Shown: one piece after another, positions 48,401-60,000 of the stretch
How positions within the stretch are numbered: position 1 is the stretch's first letter
Layout: every line of letters begins with the position of its first letter
Assembly (NCBI GenBank): GCA_032871835.1
Contig: CM065296.1
Location: 9,124,001-9,188,000 of the forward strand
Length of the DNA: 64,000 nt
Direction: 5' to 3'
Source: Dipteronia dyeriana
Taxonomy: Eukaryota > Streptophyta > Magnoliopsida > Sapindales > Sapindaceae
Notes under the pieces: generated by a model
Told to the model about the DNA's origin: nothing
Database searches by the model: none
The model's input: only the letters and a program-made list of their open reading frames with translations
Translations under genes and position numbers: made by a program

Positions 48401-50645
48401 TCCCAAATTTTATTGGTCTTAATTGGTTTAGTTAATATTTTCATATGATCATGAACTATATATCCCCAAACATATATAAGCAAAATCAAACAAGCTATAA
48501 TTCAAGTACATAACAATTATCTCGGTCCCACTTTTAGGGCCAAACATTAATTCAACAGTCAACATTATTATACAAACAAATTTATAACTTAATTTGATCA
48601 TCAACTTCTTGCACAATGACCGATTTTTTAAATAGTTCTTGTCATGTTTGACAGTTTGAGCAAGACCATAACATTAACAACTTGTAAGAAAAACTAAAAA
48701 CCAAAAAAAAGAAAAAATGAGAACAACTGTCTCTGTTTGATGTTACTAGTGTGGAGTGTGTCTGCACAAAATGATTTTGAAAATTAATTAATGAAATTAA
48801 TAGGTGTTCTCTTTATTAAATCTATTTGTTTCAAATATCACACTATTTCTAGATTGCCAAATCTTTTACATAAATATATATATTAGATCTTCTACGTAAA
48901 TATATACTCAAATATTATGGCATATGAATTATAACTACCATATAAATTATGATTTTGATAAATGATGTAAATCATAACTTTCTAAGGGAAATTTGAACTT
49001 AAAATCTTAACTTAGTTTGAAAGATATTTTTAGCACAAACTATATATATATAGATATTATCTAGCTATGACCACGTATTTGGACGATCTATAGCATTATT
49101 CATAATATTATTTTGAAAATTTGAAGTTACAGATAATTAAAAATAGGGTTATTTAATATAATTCAGTTAGTTAAAGTGGTCACATTCAAATAAACTTAAT
49201 TTCCTTACGATTATATTAAATTGGGGATTTAGCTATATAAGAACTATATATCACAAGGGTAGTTAAGAGAGTGATTTATATATTTTTTAGTTTATTTTTT
49301 TGATTTCCAAACTTTTGATTTTTGTTGACACTTGTTAACTTTGTAAGAATTTGTTTTTCAAAAAAAAAAATATTACATATAAATTATTTATTAAATCGAT
49401 TGTTATCGATAATTCACCTATATTTTATCCAGTAATAAAACTTATAAAATTCAAATTCAGATTCTTTTATTTAGGGATAAAATTGATAATCTAATTCGAA
49501 TGATCTTAATTTGCAATTAAATTAACTCAATTATTATCAATATTTTTAAGGAAAAAAAAATCCCTAGCGATGAGAGTTTTATCTTGAATACGTTAATCAC
49601 ATTATCTTAATTTAAAAACTTAACAATAAACCATAATACATATATCACCGAAGAATTAAAAATAAAAAGGAAAGAAAATATTATATAATGTACGTATGGA
49701 TTTACGTGTATATAATTATATATATAAACACACACATAAATTGGAAGCAATAATGAGTGACTCAAAGGACAAGAAGTGTACTGATAACGAGAAAGGACGC
49801 CATAGCTTTTCTTCACCTACTCACAAACTTTCAAATTAAATTCTGCACAGGCGTTTCTGTTATACATTTATTTGGCCTTCATCATTGGATGACTGTGTTT
49901 TGTTCACAAATTTTTTTACATGTTTTTTATTTATTTATATTATTCTAGACAGCCAAAATAAGTCTGTACATGTATATAAAACTGTTATTAAAAGTTTTTT
50001 GACCAAATCTTCGAAACTGTTGGATGATGTAAGGCTTGTAAGCTCATAATCACGTTGCAAAATCCAATTGCAATTAATTTGAGTGAAAATAGAAAACATT
50101 TTGTTAGAAGAGAAAAAATTCAATGCACTGAAACAGTGTATCCTAATCAATAAAATCATATCACGGAGTATTGAAAATCAATCAAATTTTCTTACGACTT
50201 AGCATGATTCGGCCGCTGGCCGGGTATATAAGTATTCTGCATCTAGTGCACTACCGGAGAATTCCTCTTTTACAAGAGTGCCTTGACTATATGAAATTCG
50301 ATCCAAATTTAAAGCAAGAAGAGATTCTTTTTTCTTGATTCTAGATCCGAATTGTAACTAACAGGTTATAACAAAATAATCTCAGATTCGGTTGTTGGTC
50401 GAAACGAATTATAACAGGCAAGTAAAAATAAAATAAAATTCTAACAGTAAGAAAGGATCTAGAATTTGGATCAAGTCAAGTAAATATGATTCTTTAACTA
50501 TATACGGATGCTTTCTTTAATTTCTGAAAAAAAAAAAAAATTAGTGGTGCCTAATAATTTCACACACACACTTATATATATAATGTTATATAGAAAAAGC
50601 TATCAAGTGTAATTTAGGATATAATTTGTTAGTAACATATCATAT
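45425..50645. other. Long intergenic region, no gene found
   Basis: A/T-rich DNA without a supported gene. It contains a long hairpin at 46,844-46,910 and a G/C-richer patch at about 46,630-46,790. A second such patch, with a CTG run, lies at about 47,130-47,430. A block at about 50,190-50,480 holds repeated CCGAAT/ATTCGG-type words. None of the short open frames shows a recognisable domain. Confidence 0.4.
46844..46910. repeat. Long near-perfect hairpin
   Basis: The arms 46,844-46,874 and 46,880-46,910 are inverted copies with only two or three mismatches over 31 bases, around a 5-base loop (GGTTT). The arms read TAACCTATAA(C/T)GTTT(A/G)AATA outward from the loop. Confidence 0.8.
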
Positions 50646-50654
50646 CAAATGTAA

Positions 50655-50935
50655 AAACTTAGGTCTTTAAAACCTAACGGTGTTGTTGAAGACATGAGGT
50701 TGGATGTTTTAATGGATTATCTCATGTTCAAGATTTTGTGACTCAAATATGATATTAGTAACCACTCCATTTAAAAACTTAAATATTTCGAAAACTTAGG
50801 TCATTAGAGCCTAATGGTGTTGTTGAAGACATGAGGTTGGGCATTTTAATTTAACGGATTCTCTCATGTTCAAGACTTTGTAACTCTAATTAATATGATG
50901 TTAGTAACCACTCAATCCAAGAACTTAAACATTTC
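50655..50935. repeat. Tandem duplication of about 140 bp
   Basis: Two copies, about 50,655-50,796 and 50,797-50,935. Both contain AAAACTTAGGTC, GGTGTTGTTGAAGACATGAG and TCTCATGTTCAAGA, then TTAGTAACCACTC and ACTTAAA(C/T)ATTTC. By eye they differ at roughly one position in eight, with small indels. No coding sequence. Confidence 0.8.
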
Positions 50936-52389
50936 AACGATGGTACATTACTTGGGAGGAAGGAGAGTAGCATAGTGTTGTGGGATGGGGTGACCTTAGA
51001 GACTAGAGTAGAGATGCAAACCCATTATGGGATTCATTCTTTGAAGTGGTTTCTGCATCTGCTATCAATCTCAATTCCCTTTAATTACCCGACATTAGTA
51101 CATTTTTCATCATCTAATTAATTATATATTATCAGTTTTAATGATTACCATAAAAAATACATTTCAAATAACATGAAAGAACACGATCCAATATATCTTA
51201 CCCATATAATCGGATAATATCTCAAAAAAAAAAATGGATAACAGTTTTGGTATCCTTCCATCACTGTATCATTTCATTATCAAAATGACAACTGAAAATC
51301 AATTGTGGCTACAATTATCTATAAAACAAGAATTCATAGTAGAAAGGTTTTCTCGTTCACTCGAAATAATATCAGAAAGATATTTCTCTCTATTTTATTA
51401 TTTTAAAAAAACGATGACTAGACCTGTAACAGTGACCGAAACAGTTAAAAAACAGATCCATACATTAATCATAATAATCGAATCTGTAACCCAGTCAAAG
51501 ATACCTATAAAAACCCCGATCGAATTTTATCTTATACAAATTCCAACATTATATTTACTTAGATTTCCATCATCCTCTCAAATCTCAATGCTTCTTTCTT
51601 CATAAATTCTCCGATAAAACTCTGCAAAATCTATCACAATCAACCTTACCTTAATCTAATAAAATCTATCACATATATATTTACATTTATCAATAATCAA
51701 TTTAAATTTTAAATGTTTTATTAGACAAACTACAAATAACATGATGTAACTATGTCTCTTAAAAAAAAAAACATGATATAACTATGTGGGATTGTCCTTG
51801 TTGTCACCAGCGGTATCGCGACTGCAGTAAATTAATGATCATAATATATATCTGACACTGCAATTTCACTTCCAAGCTGTAAATTTTTTAGCTTGTTTTG
51901 AAACCTTTTTTATTCGTTATTAGCTAGCTGCACTATATATACTTTACCATGATTACAAATCGCTTAAAAAAATCCCCAGTACATCAACTTTATTTAATTA
52001 CAATTAATTAAGTTATATATGTGGAACACATTTTGGTTACGGTACTACTTTATACTCCACCCTAGCTCTTCAAGTCGGTCCAATTTTACAAATATACAAT
52101 CACTCGAAATATCCAATGAAAACAATCAATATTAGATAATTAATTAATTATAATTATCACAACTAATTATCCTAATTAAAGTCCATTTAAAATGATCTTC
52201 TTTTTACTAATTAACTAAAAACCACACCCAACAAGCTCTCTCTCACTCCCTCAGCTAGTGACAAACGGAGTGACGTTGTTGTATACAGTACTAGTACTTG
52301 AAATAACTTGATTATTCATTAATAGTTAATTAATCAATTTAAATAACTAATTAAATAAATAATTAACATTAATTCAAATATCCTGTACA
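50936..52389. other. Upstream region of the YUC6-like gene
   Basis: No gene supported. One open frame (51,234-51,605) lacks recognisable features. A single auxin-response-type TGTCTC word lies at 51,753-51,758, about 1.2 kb before the start codon; by itself it proves nothing. Confidence 0.4.
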
Positions 52390-52397
52390 TATAAATA
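52390..52397 (+). promoter_or_regulatory. Probable TATA box of the YUC6-like gene
   Basis: TATAAATA lies about 520 bases upstream of the start codon and is followed by a leader-like, CT-rich stretch. A second, weaker TATAAAT lies at about 52,469. Use of the first implies a leader of roughly 490 bases. Confidence 0.4.
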
Positions 52398-52485
52398 TGT
52401 GCCCGCATGTGAGAGAGTGAAAGAGTCCCTACTTAAATTACAGAGCAAGATATAGAGAGCTGCCTCCATATAAATTCTTTCTTCA

Positions 52486-52673
52486 ATGAACAAAAGGAAT
52501 TATATAGACATATCACCATCTCTCTCTCTCTCTCTCTCTGTTGAATGCTGATTTAGGCCCGTAGTTTGTGCTCATCCTCCGGTTTACCCTCCATTGATGA
52601 GCCACAACACATGAGAGCTATAGAGAAATTCAAAAACAAAAAACAAAAAAAACCCATTCTCTCAAGTGGATAA
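52486..52673 (+). promoter_or_regulatory. Upstream ORF cluster in the YUC6-like leader
   Basis: Three short ATG frames precede the main start: 52,486 (26 codons plus stop, through the CT repeat), 52,597-52,614 (5 codons plus stop) and 52,611-52,673 (20 codons plus stop). The last two overlap as ATGA. If the upstream TATA box is used, they lie in the mRNA leader and could lower translation of the main frame. Confidence 0.4.
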
Positions 52674-52917
52674 GACTCTCTTAATCCACTCCAATTTTTC
52701 AGGAATTCCCTCAAAAACCTAATCTCTCTTCAGATAAGAGTTGATTTTTTTTTCATCACTAAATCTCTGCTAGCTCTTAATCTCTCAGGCTCCAGTCGCC
52801 GCACCGCAGGCACTCACTCGTTTTTTTTTCACTCCACAGAAACTTGATTATATATATATATAATATTGTTTTTTTGTTTTTTTTTCCTCATTGTTTTGTC
52901 TTCTCTCTTATACGTCC

Positions 52918-55611
52918 ATGGACTGCTCGAGAGAAATAGAAGGCAAACAAGCTCATGATCCTATATTCATCAACAACAACAACAAAAGCAAAATGAATCA
53001 TCATCATAATAAATCATCATCTCCACCGCCACCTTGCATATACGTTGCAGGGCCAGTGATCGTTGGAGCCGGACCTTCAGGTTTAGCCACCGCGGCTTGT
53101 CTGAAAGAAAGAGACATCGAAAGCGTAGTACTAGAGAGATCTAACTGTATAGCATCTCTATGGCAGCTAAAGACCTACAATCGTCTAAGTCTTCACTTAC
53201 CGAAGCAATTCTGCGAGCTTCCTTTAATGGGGTTTCCAAGTGAATTCCCAACTTACCCTAGCAAGAAACAATTTGTCGACTACTTAGAAGCCTATGCTGA
53301 TAAGTTCGAAATCAAGCCACGTTTTGACCAGACCGTATTACAAGCTGTGTACGACTCCACGATTCGTTTTTGGCGCGTGAAGTGTGTGGGGATGAAAGAA
53401 GGGGAGGAGACCGAGTACATGTGCCGGTGGTTGGTGGTGGCTACCGGAGAGAATGCGGAGGCGGTTGTGCCCGAGATTGAAGGTAAGGAGGACTTTTTTG
53501 GTGATATAAGGCATACTAGTTTGTATAAAAGTGGTGAGGATTTTAGAGGTAAAAAAGTTTTGGTTGTGGGGTGTGGAAATTCAGGAATGGAGGTTTGTTT
53601 GGATCTTTGCAATCACAATGCCATGCCTTCGCTTGTTGTTAGAGATACGGTAATAATTTTCTCAACCATGCCCTCTCTCTCTCTCTCTCTATGTCTCTCT
53701 CCATTAAAGTTGAAGAATTCTTGATTTTAATATGGAAAAAAAAAACAAAGATGATACCAAGCTTTTTGAATTTTTTTTTAGGGTATTTTGTTTTTCTTCT
53801 CAATTTAAGATCATCATGGAAAAGCAAAAGAGAAAAGAGAAAAGAAAAGAAAAAACTCATATGGGAATATCTTTTTTCCTATTTTTTTTCGAATTTATAA
53901 TTAGGAATATAAAGAAAGAAAGAATGATAGAATGATGTTTGTCACAGTGCCACTGTTTTTTTAGTATACATATAAAAAAAAACATCACCCAAAAAAGGGA
54001 AGCAAGTTTTGTTTCATTTTCCTAAAGTTAATTATATGGAATTTAAAAACAAACTCATAATCATTTCATATTTCGTTCATGGGCGCTCTTGCTTTTTGCT
54101 TTTTTGTGTGTGACTTCAAGTTCCAATAGTTCCTGAAGAAATTATTTATATATAAAATAAAAAAGTTAGAGAAAATGAATTAAAATTCACTTTCTTGGGA
54201 TTTACAGGCAAGCAAGCATGCGCAATATATAACATTGGTCAGAATCGTAGATTCTTATAAAATTATAGACTGTCATAATCATGCACAATCTTCCCCTTTT
54301 TCTCCTTCTTATGATTAAAAATTTTCTCTGTAAAGAAAAAGGAAACCAAAAACCAACCATTCTCTGTAGCATATGATGGAGAATCAATTCAATTAATGAA
54401 GAAATATAATTTGCCCATACAACTATATAGTAGAAGGGGGCGCACCACAACAAGTCACATACACAAACCCATCAAAATTCAAAACCCTTTTTTGAAAAAC
54501 TTTTTTATTTTGTTTTTTTGGGTTTTTTTGAGTAGCTTTATTGATCATTTTTTTTTGTTTTTTGATATTGAAGGTTCACGTCCTACCACGAGAGATGCTG
54601 GGAAAATCAACTTTCGGTCTGTCCATGTGGTTGCTAAAGTGGTTGCCCATGCAGCTTGTGGATCGGTTCCTGCTATTAGTGTCATGGCTCATGCTCGGTG
54701 ACACGGCTCGATTCGGATTGGACCGGCCTCATTTGGGTCCCCTTCAACTCAAGAACTTGTCAGGAAAGACTCCGGTGTTGGATGTGGGTACACTAGCCAA
54801 GATCAAAAGTGGAGACATTAAGGTACACACCTTTTTATCATCAAATCAACAATCCATGATCATCACTTTTTTCTGTTTGGCAGCTAAGAATTTGATGGAT
54901 TCTATTACTCATACATTTATATATAGTACCCATACTTACTTTTCTTGATGACACGGCCACTTTCTCATAATTCCTTAATCACTTTTTTGACTTAAATCAT
55001 TCACATTTGGATCTTGCTTTTTTAATTATTAGTTACTATATATCAAAGCATTGATCAATTCAATTAGAATTCTGAAAAAAAATTGTCAAAAATATATTGG
55101 TGTAGGTATGTCCAGGAATCAAGCGGCTAAAACGTTACGCTGCTGAGTTTATTGATGGAAGATTGGAGAATTTTGATGCCATTATTTTGGCAACTGGTTA
55201 CAAAAGCAATGTACCCATTTGGCTAAAGGTATACATACATACACACATATATATATATATATACATTTATTTAATTTTAAAAATTCAAATAAAAAGAAAA
55301 GTCTCATTATAAATTTAGATTATAATTAAAATGTTGTGTTTAATTTATTGAAATGATATGATGATCAGGAAAGTGAGATGTTTTCAGAGAAAGATGGGTT
55401 GCCAAGAAGGCCATTTCCAAATGGGTGGAAAGGTGAGAGTGGACTATATGCAGTGGGGTTCACAAAACGTGGGTTACTGGGTGCATCAATGGATGCCAAG
55501 AAAATAGCATCAGACATCAAACGGTGTTGCGAAGCTGAAGCCAAGCATCACCCCATGACCACCTTCACAAGATCCCTTTTGCCAGCTACACAATCATCGT
55601 CATCAAATTGA
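52918..55611 (+). CDS. YUC6: YUCCA flavin monooxygenase, YUC6-like
   Basis: Four exons: 52,918-53,649, 54,574-54,822, 55,106-55,228 and 55,369-55,611, all phase 0 with GT-AG introns, giving 448 residues with no frame damage. YUCCA enzymes convert indole-3-pyruvate to indole-3-acetic acid using FAD, NADPH and oxygen, the last step of the main auxin route. Visible motifs: FAD-binding GAGPSG (50-55), the monooxygenase signature [11 protein letters not shown] (193-203), NADPH-binding GCGNSG (218-223), ATGE (175-178) and [13 protein letters not shown] (about 355-367). The start at 52,918 gives an N-terminus with [10 protein letters not shown], which resembles YUC6 (EGKLAHD) rather than YUC2 or YUC4; [20 protein letters not shown] also fits. 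The extended His/Asn/Pro-rich segment (residues 16-40) is longer than in Arabidopsis YUC6. Confidence 0.93.
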
Positions 55612-56967
55612 TATATATATATATATATGGAGTACTACTACTAGCTAGCTAACAACATATATATAAGATATATAGAGGAAATTAAAGAGAAGAGAAGAGA
55701 GATTTGATTGAAGATTTTTAATTAGGGTAAATTGGAGGTTTTTGATGGACGCTATAGCCTGTTAATGTTGCTTTGTTACCAAAGTAGCTGCTCCTCCAAT
55801 TTCAGACAAAAAAAAAAAAAAAAAAGATTTTAGCTAGCAATCACTCAAGTCTTAACTTGTGTTGTTTTTTTGCATTGGGAAGGAGGAAATTGAGAGTGAA
55901 AGATTAATGGGAGGAGTTTGTTGTTTGTGGTGGGGGACCTAGCTCATTGATAATCAACCATTTTGTACATCTTGTACATTGTTTTTCTCTAATTAGTTAT
56001 TGACTTTTTAGGAAGAAGAAGAAGAGAAGAGGGAAGAGGGAAGGTTTGGCTTTTGTTAATTTGCAAATTGATTGTGGTGGGTTTGGGAAATTATGAGAGA
56101 GAGAGGGTGTCTCTCATTTTCAAATTTAGGGTTTTTTTTTCCTTCTCTTTATTATTATTATTATTATTTTGCTTTTGTGTTAATTAGTTTCCATGGTGAC
56201 TTAATTAGCTTCCAAGGACAAATTATCTAGTGACTTTCTAATTGAAATGCTTACATATGATGACTTGTTTATTAATTTTTCCCACTTGGAGAGACTATTA
56301 TATTTGATTTTCTACAAAGATCTCCCAATATTGTGTCTATATAAACCATTTATATGCTTATTCCATTATTATTTTTTATGTGAATTTGTGCCCATTTCAC
56401 TATCGAAATGATTTCCATCTCCAACTAGAAGCTTGGACCACCACTTTTCATCATAAGTTTAATATTGAGATTTGAGCATTAAAATTTTGCACAGAATCTT
56501 ACTAATTGTGCTCAGTCACGCCTCATCAATTATTACCTCATCCTATTCTCATGCATATCCTCACCAATTCTATATATATTTGATTCATTATTTTGAGCTA
56601 ATTGAGCGTTCAATTGCAGCTCATGAACTGGCTCAATTCCATTCACAATAAAAAAAAACTATCCCCTGATCTCAAGTTCTTTTTTTTTTTCTGTAATGCA
56701 AATCACTACGACCATAATTACACTTTTTAAGCAATGGTTTATTAGAAGAGTTCGAATTCTCTCACAGTTTGGCTTTTTAATAGACTTTTTCCTATAAATG
56801 ACATATGTATAAAAAATCAACCCAAAAACTAAAACTAATAAGCAAATAATGTAGTATTAGTTCTAAGAGACTTCTCATTTCAAACTTTCAAATATAATTT
56901 ATGATATCACATGAAATAATCAATTATATATCGGATGTAAATTATGTCTGGGTGGTTGTATCCGACA

Positions 56968-56969
<2 letters not shown>

Positions 56970-57018
<49 letters not shown>
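56970..57018. repeat. (TA)n microsatellite
   Basis: About 24 uninterrupted TA units. Confidence 0.95.
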
Positions 57019-57021
<3 letters not shown>

Positions 57022-60000
57022 AGGCTAAACCTATTAAAAATTTATAACTTAAAATTTTAACTTCAACCTCTCAACAACTCATATACTATTATTCCAATGA
57101 TTGAGATTTAAATGTATTTAAATTGGTTTAGTGATTACTCAAAGTGATGGGAAATGCTAGCCTGTATTGGTCTAAAGGGAGGTTGGGATTAATTGGATGC
57201 CCTTTTGGGAAAGCTATTTAGGCTATATATATATAATATATGAGAATACGGCAAAATATTTTTGTTAGGGCAAATGGCAATACCATTTTTTTTTGTAGGT
57301 AAAATTTGATGAGTCTTGAAATAGGCAAGCAGATGTGATGTTATTGTTGTTTGGATCTTTTTATTTTACAAAGTTAACTCAATCATTATTGTTGCACAAT
57401 AAAAGATTTCCCCGACCACACCAAATTAAAGAAAAAGAGAAATCCGCATGGACACTTGTGTTCCTCTACCTGAAAAGTTGATTATATAATTTGTTCTTTG
57501 TTCCACTGCCCACTTGGACTTTGATTGATCCTGACAAATTAAATTTTAAATTTTTTGAAATAAAAAAGAAGTACTAAATAAAATTAATCATTATTAATGT
57601 GAATGGAAAAAAGAGCATAAAAAAATTACTTGAATCATCCCCATGAAAGAATTATTTCTGATCTGCTTCTCAAGCATAAACTTCAAAAATTATATATATA
57701 TAAACTTGTTCTTGTGAATCTCCTCATTGTTATTGTAAGCATGAGGTTTTTGTCTAAATTCAAAATAAGAGGGTTGTTTTTGAAAAAGTGTCAAACCCTA
57801 GGAGGTTGTTTACAATTCTCCCATTCTTTAAAATACGAATGCCAAAATGAAGATTATATGTTTTGATAAAATAAATAATTACAAGTATTTTAGCACAAAA
57901 CATTATGTAAAAGAAATTAGTACAAGATTTCAGTAAAACTTTGCATGTGACACTAAAATATAGTAGAAAGGTATGGATTCATTTAGTTTGTTGACCAAAT
58001 TATATTATCTTCCAATTCTTGAATTCCTTATATCCTTTTTAATTTCCCATATCCTTTTTAATTTCTCATATATCATGCCTACGCCGTACAAAAATTTTAA
58101 CCCAAATTAAGAGGAAAAATGTGATTCATGCAACTATATAAATTTATTATCCTATATCTAACTTTCTCTTGATTTTTCGTACCGCTAAAAATGAATCATT
58201 GACTTATATTTTTCATTTTAGTTTTGATAATGTAATGAGTCATTGACTTATATTTTTCATGTATTGATTGTATGCATTTGGTAGTATGGGGGATGAAAAT
58301 TCTGAATAACTTATAAATAATTAATAAAATTTACTTCATCTATCTTAAAATTTTTGATCAATATGATCTTTAGGTAGCTTCATCTAAGTGGTCGCACGTG
58401 TTTATTTTAAGTTGCTATTGTGACTTTTAGTTTTCATAAATTTATATAATCGAATATACGATCTTGATAATACTGATATATCTTAAGACTTGACAAGTAA
58501 GAGTTCAAAAAAAGTCTAGAGGTTTTGATAAAAAAATGAGAGTGATTTGTTTTCGATTTACTGCAAAGATTGTGGAAGCATTATTGTGGTCAACTACTTT
58601 GTTATCTCAACAGTATCGATAATATAATATATATATATAAGTGCATTATATCATTTTGATTCGAGTAATGATGTGGCTATTGGTAATTAGATATATATAT
58701 ATTTATGATGATTAATTAATTCTCTTGCACATGTTATGTGAATCCAATAATCACGTCATTAATGGAGATCAATATGGAATACTATAAAGGTTTAATGTCT
58801 AGCATTATTTTTTTCATTATAAAATAGCATGATACATGAGAATATAACATAAATTACAATAAAGTGTTAGTTAGGGTTTTTAAGATTGCAGGTGTGTGGT
58901 GTGGGTGCAGATGAATTAATCAATAGAGAATCTATAAAAAAAAAAAATTAAAATAAAAAACATTTTAAAAATTCTACATCAAAAGAATTAAATTAATTAA
59001 TTGTTTATATATGAAAATCCTATTTATGGCATACAAGAGGGTTTAATATGGCCCATGAAGATCCCAAATGGTCACCTGCTTTGGACCCCTCCTTTTTGGG
59101 CCTTTATTGCCCATCAAATGTCCCTTCTTATACTTGTTGTCTTCTTTCTCATGCAATTATGTAAATAGTAAAAAAAATCTCATGACTTCTCAACAACTCT
59201 AATTTGCTCTTAATTTTTATGTGTATCTAACTTTTTTGATCCTCTGATTTTTAAAGTTAATGCTATGAGGACCCCTTTAACTAAAAAGCTATATGTATAT
59301 TCAACCACAAATACACCACCACCCAATTTTTATCTCTTTTGATCTTAATTTGGTAGCCCATTAATTTTTGCAAGATATTAGATTCTCTTGAACCATTTTT
59401 AGATTGCAACATTAGTGTATTGATTTGCTGTAATTTAATGATTTTTTTTTATATTTTTTTTTAAAGTGGAATTGCATTGCAAGGTTGGCTAGAATCTCCG
59501 TTGTGTGGTTGTGATTCTTAAGTTCCCAATTAGTGGAAAATTATTTCAAATGATTGTATAGTTTTATAAGTAAGGTCCGTTTTAATTTTTTGTCTGAAGA
59601 CTGAACAGTGCTGAATGTTACTGAAGACTGAATAGTGACTGAAAACTGAAAACTGAAAAACATGTTTGTTTTTTTCACTGAAAACTGAATATAAGTTATA
59701 TGCTGTTTGTTTTTTTAAGTTATAAATATCTGAAAATAAATATTTTTACATATATATCCTTCTAACTATTATTTGTTATATATTTACATTTTAATATATT
59801 AAGGACAACTCTAACATGTAAATTAATTCTAAAATAAATTTATTTAGTTATTAAAATATTTCATACATTATTCCATTTGTTAAATTACATTAAAAATGAA
59901 CTTAATATTTGATGGTGATACATTCTAAAATTCTCAAGAAATACTAATAAAACAAAAAATCAACTATTACTTGATTTTGACCCAAATAGCATATATAGGC

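Noticed and set aside
51234..51605. 123-codon frame with an ATG start
   Set aside because: Biased, A/T-driven composition, no motif, no neighbouring exon or leader signals. It may be chance; a homologue or transcript would change this.
59595..59700. Complete hAT MITE
   Set aside because: Only one end-like run of ACTGAA words is visible; I could not find the opposing terminus.
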